A DNA stretch of 29,526 nt. It comes from a virus. The stretch covers positions 1 to 29,526 of IMG/VR virus record IMGVR_UViG_3300031758_000400; one strand, 5' to 3'. The notes beneath the pieces are model-generated. The model saw only the letters and a program-made list of their open reading frames with translations. It was not told the DNA's origin and ran no database searches. The position numbers and the translations under genes are program-made. Shown here in pieces: positions 7,097 through 13,557 of this stretch. How positions within the stretch are numbered: the stretch's first letter is position 1; every line of letters begins with the position of its first letter.

Positions 7097-7301
7097 AACA
7101 TCAGTAAAATTCTTAAAAGACGAATTAAGTAAAATAATGAAATTAGATGATAGAGCATTATCATTATTTGTAGTCGCTGAAAATATTAATCGAGAACAAT
7201 TAGTTTATGCATATAAATTAGGTGTAAATGAAAAAGATTTGGAGGATGAATTATTAGATAAATTTGAAAATGCGCATCCATTTTTTAATGATATTTATTA
7301 A
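7089..7301 (+). CDS. small early protein of unknown function
   Basis: A 70-residue acidic protein (MGKTSVKFLKDELSK..., ending FENAHPFFNDIY). Its start is preceded by GAGGAGGTGA at 7077-7085, a strong Shine-Dalgarno-like stretch that is exceptional in this window, although it also encodes EEVT of the upstream gene. The sequence DDRALSLFVVAENINREQL suggests two helices. No family is recognised. It is the last gene before the tRNA-like element. Confidence 0.5.
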   Translation: MGKTSVKFLKDELSKIMKLDDRALSLFVVAENINREQLVYAYKLGVNEKDLEDELLDKFENAHPFFNDIY

Positions 7302-7341
7302 TAATCTATAAAGTAAATTCTCTGCAATCTGTAAAACGGTC

Positions 7342-7460
7342 GACCAGTTGGTGTAAGCGTGAATGAATAGCGCCTTGGGGAACAACCATATAGCTTTAAT
7401 TAATAGGTTTTTTGAAGCGTGGAAAATATGGGGATGAGAGTTCGAATCTCTCACTGGTCA
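7342..7460 (+). ncRNA. tRNA-like RNA, non-canonical
   Basis: The 3' part is a textbook tRNA end: T-stem GAGAG/CTCTC with loop TTCGAAT (7436-7452), then ACTGGTC (7453-7459), which pairs fully with GACCAGT at 7342-7348, and discriminator A7460; CCA is not encoded. At 119 bases it is too long for a normal tRNA. Between the ends I can fold a D-like arm (GGTGT 7350-7354 with GCGCC 7370-7374, 15-base loop), a tiny hairpin TTG-GGGAA-CAA (7375-7385) and a long arm replacing the anticodon arm (CCATAT/ATATGG plus GCTTTAA/TTGAAGC). No standard 7-base anticodon loop is found. It may be a tRNA mimic, a degenerate tRNA or one with an insertion. Confidence 0.55.
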
Positions 7461-7476
7461 CAAAAATTTAAATACT

Positions 7477-7704
7477 ATGACAACAATTCAAAAGTTAAAA
7501 CAAATCCTTGACGAAAAAGGAATTATGGGAGTAGGTGATTACTTCAAAGAAAATGCTTGGGAACTTGAAATGGAAGAGCAACGCATTATCCAGGATGCTT
7601 ACAACACCGCATACCTCGAAGGTTACGAATATGCCAACGCAACAGATTATAAATCGCCCAAATCAGGCGGTGATTATTACCACGAAAAATTCTTAAACAA
7701 ATGA
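7477..7704 (+). CDS. small early protein of unknown function
   Basis: A 75-residue acidic protein following the tRNA-like element by 16 bases with an A-rich leader. It contains IIQDAYNTAYLEGYEYAN (about 35-52), whose AYxEGY element resembles AFREGY in the protein at 6824, and ends SGGDYYHEKFLNK. It overlaps the GH5-like gene by ATGA. I know similar small proteins only as hypothetical phage genes. Confidence 0.55.
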   Translation: MTTIQKLKQILDEKGIMGVGDYFKENAWELEMEEQRIIQDAYNTAYLEGYEYANATDYKSPKSGGDYYHEKFLNK

Positions 7705-8975
7705 ACGGAGAAGTTATTAAAGATAGTAGCGGTGAGTGGCTAATTAAATACACCTACCTGACTGAAGATAAACAAGCAATCTCACACGATTTGCCCATAC
7801 ATCCATATTACAAAAAGTACAACTGGACTGTTGGTGATATTGTGAAATTCCAGTATGCAAAAGAATGCATCTATCATTATCCGCATCAATGCACTTGCCT
7901 TAATTCGACACTTTATGCACTTCCAGTTGTGCAACCTAAAAGCAAATTTGACTTATGGCTATTCATTATTACATTAGTTGCTTTTATTCTAATGCTATCC
8001 CAGGCATTTGGACAAGGTGTAACTATTATGTCAGGTAGTGGAAGTAAAGCTGATGTTGCCTATCTTAAACAATGCAATGTCCAAAACTTGCGCATCATGA
8101 TAAAGCCATTAGATCGCGCTAAAAAATTTAAGATATCACCTGATAGTGCGTTTAAAGTAGAATTGAACTGGGCTTTGAGATTAGTTGACGAATGCAACGT
8201 TCAAGGCATCAAACCAGTTGTTGCATTTAATGACCTATCATTTGATACTATCACGGATGAAATGCCGATGTTTTGGGCGGATACTAACTACCTGAACAAA
8301 GCTTATAAATACATCGACCAAGTAGGTGCAAAGTTTGCAAACAAGGTTTACATCTATGAGTTCCTTTCCGAACCAGCAATAAAATTAAAAGATACGGTTA
8401 TAAGTCCTCCACGTTTGGAAGAGTTTTACATTAAAGCACTTGCCATTATACGTAAGCGAGATAATAAAGCTTTATTTATGCTTACACCTGGTGCTTATGG
8501 ATTGCCTACAAACTACGGAAAGTTTTTGCCCTTTAATATTATGGATAGTAGTTTAATTTACAACTTTCATATGTATTTGCCGTTTAACTATACACATCAA
8601 GGTTTGAAAGGTCGCCCGAAAGGTATTGATTATCCTTTACCAAACTTTAATGCAGACACTATTTTAAAGCGATTTAAGGCGGTTAAGAAGTGGAGTGATA
8701 ATCATGGCTACCCAATTTATTTGGGAGAGTTTAACGCAGTCAGATGGTCTAAAAATAGTAGTGCTTATGTTCAGGATGTAATTAATGCGGCTAACCTATA
8801 CGGATTTGAATGGTGCTATTTTGCTTACAAACCAAATTTTTATGCGTGGAATCCGTTTTTTGATATCGCTAATCCTACAAAAAATCCAACTAAATACTAT
8901 TTAAAAAATTATGGCATCGATAGTCAGCACTGGCTAATGCTAATCTATTATTTACAAAATGGAAACACTAATTAA
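7701..8975 (+). CDS. membrane-anchored GH5-like glycoside hydrolase fusion
   Basis: A 424-residue fusion. Residues 1-80 form a small domain (IKDSSGEWLIKY, cysteines C57, C64, C66); 84-104 are a hydrophobic segment (LWLFIITLVAFILMLSQAFG) acting as TM anchor or internal signal; 105-424 resemble glycoside hydrolase family 5. Family residues visible are R131 (NLR), the acid/base E224 in LSEP, H290 and Y292 in FHMYLP with THQG after, the nucleophile E343 in YLGEFN, and W371. The usual N before the acid/base is replaced by S223. The catalytic domain would face the periplasm or outside. Substrate is unknown; host surface polysaccharide is a reasonable inference. The gene overlaps its upstream neighbour by four bases. 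Confidence 0.75.
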   Translation: MNGEVIKDSSGEWLIKYTYLTEDKQAISHDLPIHPYYKKYNWTVGDIVKFQYAKECIYHYPHQCTCLNSTLYALPVVQPKSKFDLWLFIITLVAFILMLSQAFGQGVTIMSGSGSKADVAYLKQCNVQNLRIMIKPLDRAKKFKISPDSAFKVELNWALRLVDECNVQGIKPVVAFNDLSFDTITDEMPMFWADTNYLNKAYKYIDQVGAKFANKVYIYEFLSEPAIKLKDTVISPPRLEEFYIKALAIIRKRDNKALFMLTPGAYGLPTNYGKFLPFNIMDSSLIYNFHMYLPFNYTHQGLKGRPKGIDYPLPNFNADTILKRFKAVKKWSDNHGYPIYLGEFNAVRWSKNSSAYVQDVINAANLYGFEWCYFAYKPNFYAWNPFFDIANPTKNPTKYYLKNYGIDSQHWLMLIYYLQNGNTN

Positions 8976-9066
8976 ATTCATTTTATATTTAATGCCTTTG
9001 ATGGGCATCAGTATGTTAATCGTTATAATAATTGAAATTTATGAAAATATCAGAAAACGGAATTAA
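8959..9066 (+). CDS. 35-residue TM microprotein overlapping the endolysin
   Basis: METLIKFILYLMPLMG... with one hydrophobic helix at about residues 5-26 and a basic end (ENIRKRN). It starts inside the 3' end of the GH5-like gene and runs 26 bases into the endolysin gene in another frame. A membrane microprotein directly coupled to an endolysin is a holin or pinholin candidate, but nothing other than size, topology and position shows this. Confidence 0.5.
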   Translation: METLIKFILYLMPLMGISMLIVIIIEIYENIRKRN

Positions 9067-9562
9067 ACTAATTAAATACTTCGAAGGTTTTTGTCCGAAG
9101 CCATACAAATGTCCAGCTGGCATTCCGACCATTGGTTATGGTGCAACATTCTATCTCGATGGAAGCAAAGTAAAAATGACTGATAAACCTATATCTGAAG
9201 CGGATGCTACTGTATTATTAGCTAAAATGGTTGTGCAATTTGAAAATCAGGTTAACTCATTCCTATCTGCTAAAGTAAACCAAAACCAATATGATGCTTT
9301 AATATCATTATCGTATAACATAGGTTGGAATGCTTTACGTAAATCAACATTGATAAAACTAATTAATGCTGATCCTAATGCCCAAGGTATTGAAATTGCC
9401 TGGATGAAATGGGTTCATGGTGGAGGACGCAAGTTACCAGGACTTGTTAGGCGCAGAAAAGCTGAAATTGAACTTTACTTTAAAGGTAAAAAGACACTTG
9501 AACAATTGGCAAATGAGATTATGAACCTCCCAAGATATAATGACGATGAAATTTATCTTTAA
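9041..9562 (+). CDS. GH24 lysozyme-type endolysin
   Basis: A 173-residue GH24 (T4 lysozyme-like) muramidase that cleaves the peptidoglycan glycan strand. The active-site region reads YFEGF...KCPAGIPTIGYG: E15, C24 and T30 have the spacing of the T4 catalytic Glu-Asp-Thr, with Cys in place of Asp as in many phage GH24 enzymes. QYDALISLSYNIGW and the late RRRKAE motif also fit. The frame could open at a TTG nine bases upstream, but ATG 9041 gives the standard MKISENGIKLIK start. No signal peptide is present, so a holin is needed for export. It lies next to a TM microprotein but far from the lysis cassette at 1.3-2.2 kb. Confidence 0.92.
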   Translation: MKISENGIKLIKYFEGFCPKPYKCPAGIPTIGYGATFYLDGSKVKMTDKPISEADATVLLAKMVVQFENQVNSFLSAKVNQNQYDALISLSYNIGWNALRKSTLIKLINADPNAQGIEIAWMKWVHGGGRKLPGLVRRRKAEIELYFKGKKTLEQLANEIMNLPRYNDDEIYL

Positions 9563-9785
9563 ACTTAACGAATATCCATTTGATGAAATGAATAAGCGCG
9601 AGCGCGACAACCTCGTTAATGCCTTACGCGATGAATTAGCTAAACTTACATGGCGAGAAATTGCCTGGACAGTTTGGGGCAACGTGTGCATCTCACTTAT
9701 GGTAAAAGATGAATTTTACTTTTTTAGAATTATTGAAATTGATAACCATTTAATACTACTTGAATATGACGGAACTGCGTCTTAA
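9540..9785 (+). CDS. small early protein of unknown function
   Basis: An 81-residue protein; ATG 9540 or 9546 both work (MTMKFIFKLNEYPFDEM). It has a charged helix (NKRERDNLVNALRDELAKL), then a WREIAWTVWGNVC segment and beta strands. It overlaps the endolysin by 23 bases and the next gene by 20. No family is recognised. Confidence 0.5.
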   Translation: MTMKFIFKLNEYPFDEMNKRERDNLVNALRDELAKLTWREIAWTVWGNVCISLMVKDEFYFFRIIEIDNHLILLEYDGTAS

Positions 9786-10032
9786 AAAAGAATTCGAGAT
9801 GAACCTCGAAGCTCAATTAATGCATCTTGAAAAGATAGATGCTTATCGTGAAAACATCATGCTTAATAACAATCTTACTTTGCATGAATTTACAAATGCC
9901 TTGCGCATCAATCAGCACCAGCAAGAGATTAATAAACTGCAAGAAAGAAATCGTTTAATTGATACTTATTTAACAGAACTATGGAAAACAGAATTAAAAT
10001 CGAAAAACTTAAAAAAGAAGTTGAAGAGTTAA
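9766..10032 (+). CDS. helical coiled-coil small protein
   Basis: An 88-residue highly charged helical protein (MTELRLKKEFEMNLEAQ..., ending KTELKSKNLKKKLKS). The frame also opens at TTG 9760, but the ATG two codons later is preferred. It overlaps neighbours on both sides. Leucine-rich heptads suggest self-association. Function unknown. Confidence 0.5.
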   Translation: MTELRLKKEFEMNLEAQLMHLEKIDAYRENIMLNNNLTLHEFTNALRINQHQQEINKLQERNRLIDTYLTELWKTELKSKNLKKKLKS

Positions 10033-10139
10033 CAAAGCATTTAAAACTCCGAACCGCTAACACTGACGCATCGCGAGATGCCGTAACAAAGATGATAGCA
10101 TTCAAGAAAAATCGAATTTTGGAGTTATCGATGCAATAG
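9981..10139 (+). CDS. 52-residue coiled-coil microprotein
   Basis: MENRIKIEKLKKEVEELTKH... followed by ANTDASRDAVTKM and ending ILELSMQ. The first 22 residues form a clear charged heptad repeat. It starts inside the previous gene in another frame and ends 27 bases before ssb. The overlap and coiled-coil pattern support it as real; function unknown. Confidence 0.45.
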   Translation: MENRIKIEKLKKEVEELTKHLKLRTANTDASRDAVTKMIAFKKNRILELSMQ

Positions 10140-10166
10140 TTATCTTTACAGAAATTACTGAAAATT

Positions 10167-10535
10167 ATGTTACAAGCTAATGTTACTGGGACTATCGGGC
10201 AAGATGCCATAGTTAACAACACATCCGAATATCAAATTTTATCGTTCAGCGTGGCTGCATCGCAGAAAAAAAACAAGAACGGTCAATATGATACAACCTG
10301 GGTTAAATGTGTTAAATTCTATCCACAAGGTAAAGCAATCGAGTTAACTAAAAAGTTAACCAAAGGTTCTAAAGTTGCCGTGTCAGGTAGAATAGAGTTG
10401 TCTGAATGGACAACCAAAACTGGAGAGAAAAAAGTCGACATTCAATGCAATGCCGATTACATCGAGGTCTTAAGTTCAACCTTTGATGCAGTGCCAGTGC
10501 CAGCGTCAAACAATGTCGCTGATCCTTTCGCGTAG
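10167..10535 (+). CDS. ssb: single-stranded DNA-binding protein
   Basis: A 122-residue OB-fold SSB. The N-terminus MLQANVTGTIGQDA, then ILSFSVAASQKKNKNG, TTWVKCVKFYPQGKAIE and SKVAVSGRIELSEW follow the bacterial SSB strand order. The C-terminal tail is short and ends VADPFA, a weak version of the acidic DDxPF tip that recruits partner proteins, with fewer acids and one residue beyond the F. It protects ssDNA in replication and recombination, fitting the annealing protein, exonuclease and primase-helicase around it. It is the last gene before a strong terminator. Confidence 0.9.
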   Translation: MLQANVTGTIGQDAIVNNTSEYQILSFSVAASQKKNKNGQYDTTWVKCVKFYPQGKAIELTKKLTKGSKVAVSGRIELSEWTTKTGEKKVDIQCNADYIEVLSSTFDAVPVPASNNVADPFA

Positions 10536-10563
10536 TTGTTAATTTGTTTTATGTTGTTAGTTT

Positions 10564-10590
10564 GGGCGCATCTTGCGCCCTTTCTTTTTT
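10564..10590 (+). terminator. strong Rho-independent terminator after ssb
   Basis: GGGCGCA (10564-10570), loop TCT, TGCGCCC (10574-10580), then TTTCTTTTTT. A GC-rich seven-pair stem in an AT-rich genome; it closes the early operon that begins at the 2.6 kb promoter. Confidence 0.88.
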
Positions 10591-10622
10591 ATAACTTATT
10601 AACAAAATGCACTTTTTTTTAT

Positions 10623-10729
10623 GGGAAGCGTTTTTTTTTTCGGGAAGCGTTTTTTTTTGACTTTTGGGAAGATTGGGAAAGTTGGGAAGGTATTTGGAAT
10701 CGTTTTGGAAGCGTTTTAGGAAGCGTTTT
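10623..10729 (+). repeat. tandem GGAAGCGTTTT iteron-like array
   Basis: Four exact copies of GGAAGCGTTTT start at 10624, 10643, 10707 and 10719, and a fifth with one change (GGAATCGTTTT) at 10696. Between them are three GGGAA-starting units at 10666, 10675 and 10684, spaced nine bases apart. T runs of 8 to 10 follow the first copies. The top strand is G/T-rich and C-poor. Iterated short motifs beside a primase-helicase gene suggest a replication origin, inferred rather than shown. Confidence 0.7.
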
Positions 10730-10944
10730 CGTGTTTTTAAAACATTGATTTTCAATGAGTGGGAGGTAAAGAAGCGCTTTTTTCTATATCTACTAATTAT
10801 TTTATAAAAAGTGCCTATTTTAGTATAAAATGCTAAAAGGTAGGGGATAATAGGAAAACATACCTTCCTTCCTTCCTAACCAATGTTAATAACACTTACC
10901 TTTAACTACTTGCTATTGTATTTTTTTATTTTACTTTTACATTC
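10730..10944. other. AT-rich non-coding stretch, middle of the 514-base intergenic region
   Basis: No convincing gene here; the open frame over 10536-10748 is low-complexity repeat. Visible elements are a hairpin CATTGA-TTT-TCAATG (10743-10757), the palindrome AAGCGCTT (10772-10779) with another GAAGCG match, AAGGTA/TACCTT arms (10837-10842 and 10861-10866) and a CCTT repeat (10863-10876). A T-rich tract (10917-10940) could serve as an unwinding element. Confidence 0.5.
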
Positions 10945-11049
10945 GGGATAAAGTTTATTAGTTAAAATAAGATATTTACTATCATAAATGGTAGAGTTAT
11001 TTTTGTAAGCTTTATCCCAAATAAAATTTAACTATTTAATTCTACCATT
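10945..11049 (+). promoter_or_regulatory. two interleaved inverted repeats upstream of the primase-helicase
   Basis: Repeat A: GGGATAAAG (10945-10953) with CTTTATCCC (11010-11018), extendable to 13 positions with one G-T pair. Repeat B: AATGGTAGA (10987-10995) with TCTACCATT (11041-11049), the latter ending at the start codon. The order A-B-A'-B' is that of a pseudoknot or a double operator. The -7-like element below lies between B and A'. Confidence 0.65.
10998..11005 (+). promoter_or_regulatory. -7 element of a Bacteroidota-type promoter
   Basis: TATTTTTG matches TAnnTTTG exactly. No good TTG/TTTG lies 17-23 bases upstream, so the -33 element is weak and an activator may be needed. Transcription would begin near 11012, about 38 bases before the primase-helicase ATG, making A' and B' part of, or adjacent to, the leader. 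Confidence 0.45.
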
Positions 11050-13557
11050 ATGATTAAAGAAGCTATTGCTTATTTGCAACAAGGCATCAGTGTATTACCA
11101 GTAAATAAGCTTAAAGTGCCAACCATTAAGAGTTGGACAAAGTACCAAAGTCAGTTAATGACTGAAGAGGAAGCCGAAGAGTTTTTTGCTGATGCCATAG
11201 GTATAGCAACCATCGGCGGTAAAGTAAGTAAAGGTCGAGAGATGATTGACATCGACTGCAAGTATGACCTTACTGGAAAGCTTTTCGAAAATTACGCAGA
11301 AACTATCCGCAATCATGCGCCTGACCTAATTGATAGGTTAGTGATAGTGCGCACTCCAAGTAATGGTTATCACCTCATTTATTTAACAGATGGCGAATGT
11401 TCTAAAAATTGCAAATTAGCTAATCGTTATTGTACTGACGAAGAGTTAGAGCATAATCCAAATGAAAAGGTAAAAGTGCTAATTGAAATTAAAGCGGAGA
11501 AAGGATATTGTTTAGCACCTCCAACATCAGGTTATGAATTTCAAAGTTTACGAACCGAGGCAATTTTAATTAGTGCTGAAGAGCGCGATTTACTATTGAC
11601 ACTGGCACGATCATTTAATCAGGTTGTTGAAAGTGAGGTTATAGTTCCAAAAAAGATTAAGGATGTCGATGACAGTAGTTTTATCGATAGTCCATTTGAC
11701 GATTATAATTTGCGCGGTGATATCTTAACTGAATTTACTAAACATGGTTGGACAATTGTCCAGGAAAATGGGACACGTTTCTTTTTGAAAAGACCAGGTG
11801 ACACATCGAGTAAAACATCAGGCACATATCATAAAGACCTAAATAAGTTTTATTGCTTTAGTACATCGACACAATTCGAAAGTGAAAAAGCATACAATAA
11901 AAGTGCAATCTATTGCCTTTTAAACTGTAATAATGACTGGACTAAATGCTTTAAGGAATTGTTGGATGCTGGATATGGTCGAGTGCGTAAAAACATAAAA
12001 AGTAAATATGCATCGGTCATCCATTCGATGAAAGCTGACAATGCCGAAAAGGATGAAATAATAGATGAGATACGTAAGCTGGATGGATTAAGCATTGCTG
12101 ATTGCGCCGAAATAATAGACAACTACGAAGCTAACCAAGGTAAAAAGATTGCGCAATTTTGGGAGGTCATTCCGAATAAGGATAGAAAGCCGACTATTAA
12201 AATTCAGTTGCATAAGTTCACGCAGTTTATTAGTAATCACCTGAACATTTATCGATATCGAATTGATAATACCTTTCGATATGTTAAGATTGAAAAGGGA
12301 TTAATTGAGGAGGTTAAAATAACAGACATTAAAGATGCTATTTATGATTACATAATGTCATTATCATATGTGTTTGATAGTATCATGCGTGATGATTTAC
12401 TTGAGATAGTTCAACAAAGGTCAAACACTTTATTCAGTGATGGTCAGATGGAATTTGTTGAATACACTAATGTTAAAATATTAAAGAGTGATAAGCACTA
12501 TGCATACTTTCCTTTTTTAAATGGCATTGCGCGAGTAAGTGCTACCAACGGCATCGAGTTGTTGGAGTATTCACATGATGACATTAAAAATTATGTGGTT
12601 TGGAAAAGTTCAGTTATTAAACATGAGATTAAGTTAAACGATAACTTTATTGAGCATCCATTTTATAAATTTATTTGGAAAATAAACGCGGATAATACAG
12701 ACCGTGCTGATTACTGCATGAACATTATCGGTTATCTCCTCCACGATTATAAAGATGAAATGAAACCTTACTGTATTATTTTTGGTGAGGAAAGTTCAAA
12801 TCATAAAGTTGGCGGTGGTACTGGAAAGGGATTACTAACGAAAGCCGTTAGCAAATTATGTAAAACGGTTACTATTGATGGAAAAGGATTTGATCCCAAT
12901 AAAACGTTTGCTTTTCAACGTATCACTATTGACACTAAAATTATTTTACTTCAGGACACTGAAAAGAATTTACCTTTTGAAAGCTTATTTAGTAAGATTA
13001 CTGATGGTTTAACAGTAGAAAAGAAAAATAAAGACGAATTATTTATTGACTACGAAAATTCCCCAAAGTTTTTAATTACCACAAATTATAATATCGATAA
13101 TGAATCTCAAGCATCTAACAGAAGGCAATTTTTACTTGAGTTTAGCAATTTCTTTAATGATAAAAATACACCAGTTGACTACCTGGGCGAACATTTATTT
13201 ATCGGGTGGAATGCTGAACGATGGGATATTTTTTACACTTTCATGTTAACATCAGTTCAGTTTTATTTAGGCAATGACTTGCGTAAAATGGCTGAATCAG
13301 AAACATCAATACAGAAGCGCATTAGTGATAAGTTTACACCTGAATTTTATGATTGGTTTGTTGAGCGAAAAGTGGAGGACTGGACAAAGATTAGCAGCTT
13401 GTATTCCGAATTTTTAACGCAGTCAGAGTTTAGCGAAAAGGACTATTCTAAACAAAGGTTCAGCAAAGCACTGGATAGTTCATGCAAATTTTTTGGATTA
13501 AAATACGAAAGGTCAAAAGAAGCGGTAACTAAAAACCTGATTGTAAGATGGAATTAA
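11050..13557 (+). CDS. bifunctional prim-pol primase fused to SF3-type helicase
   Basis: An 835-residue replication protein. The N-terminal archaeo-eukaryotic primase-polymerase domain (about 1-190) shows MIDID (D67, D69), NGYHLIY (H108) and IEIKAEKGYCLAPPT (E146). A linker (about 205-460) contains cysteine-bearing segments. The C-terminal D5-like helicase has Walker A VGGGTGKG (K593), Walker B IILLQD (D636), a sensor KFLITTNYN and the arginine segment SNRRQFLLEF. It would prime and unwind phage DNA at the origin, and the adjoining non-coding repeats fit that. It follows the inverted repeats directly and overlaps the SF2 helicase by ten bases. Confidence 0.9.
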   Translation: MIKEAIAYLQQGISVLPVNKLKVPTIKSWTKYQSQLMTEEEAEEFFADAIGIATIGGKVSKGREMIDIDCKYDLTGKLFENYAETIRNHAPDLIDRLVIVRTPSNGYHLIYLTDGECSKNCKLANRYCTDEELEHNPNEKVKVLIEIKAEKGYCLAPPTSGYEFQSLRTEAILISAEERDLLLTLARSFNQVVESEVIVPKKIKDVDDSSFIDSPFDDYNLRGDILTEFTKHGWTIVQENGTRFFLKRPGDTSSKTSGTYHKDLNKFYCFSTSTQFESEKAYNKSAIYCLLNCNNDWTKCFKELLDAGYGRVRKNIKSKYASVIHSMKADNAEKDEIIDEIRKLDGLSIADCAEIIDNYEANQGKKIAQFWEVIPNKDRKPTIKIQLHKFTQFISNHLNIYRYRIDNTFRYVKIEKGLIEEVKITDIKDAIYDYIMSLSYVFDSIMRDDLLEIVQQRSNTLFSDGQMEFVEYTNVKILKSDKHYAYFPFLNGIARVSATNGIELLEYSHDDIKNYVVWKSSVIKHEIKLNDNFIEHPFYKFIWKINADNTDRADYCMNIIGYLLHDYKDEMKPYCIIFGEESSNHKVGGGTGKGLLTKAVSKLCKTVTIDGKGFDPNKTFAFQRITIDTKIILLQDTEKNLPFESLFSKITDGLTVEKKNKDELFIDYENSPKFLITTNYNIDNESQASNRRQFLLEFSNFFNDKNTPVDYLGEHLFIGWNAERWDIFYTFMLTSVQFYLGNDLRKMAESETSIQKRISDKFTPEFYDWFVERKVEDWTKISSLYSEFLTQSEFSEKDYSKQRFSKALDSSCKFFGLKYERSKEAVTKNLIVRWN

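Noticed and set aside
7374-7390. Canonical anticodon arm CTTGG-GGAACAA-CCATA in the tRNA-like element
   Set aside because: Only three of five stem pairs form and position 33 is G rather than T, so it does not make a functional anticodon loop.
7254-7454. Antisense frame beginning MRDSNSHP
   Set aside because: This start is the familiar artefact of translating the reverse strand of a tRNA T-arm; all genes here are on the + strand.
9032-9040. TTG start for the endolysin
   Set aside because: An ATG nine bases later gives the conserved GH24 N-terminus, so the weaker start is unnecessary.
10536-10748. Open frame of 70 residues over the repeat array
   Set aside because: Composed of Phe/Trp-rich low-complexity translation of GGAAGCGTTTT repeats and T-runs and overlaps a strong terminator; the antisense frame there is equally artificial.
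10863-10876. CCTT tandem repeat as part of a CRISPR or larger repeat
   Set aside because: Too short and without spacers; a simple microsatellite. No CRISPR-like array was seen anywhere in the window.
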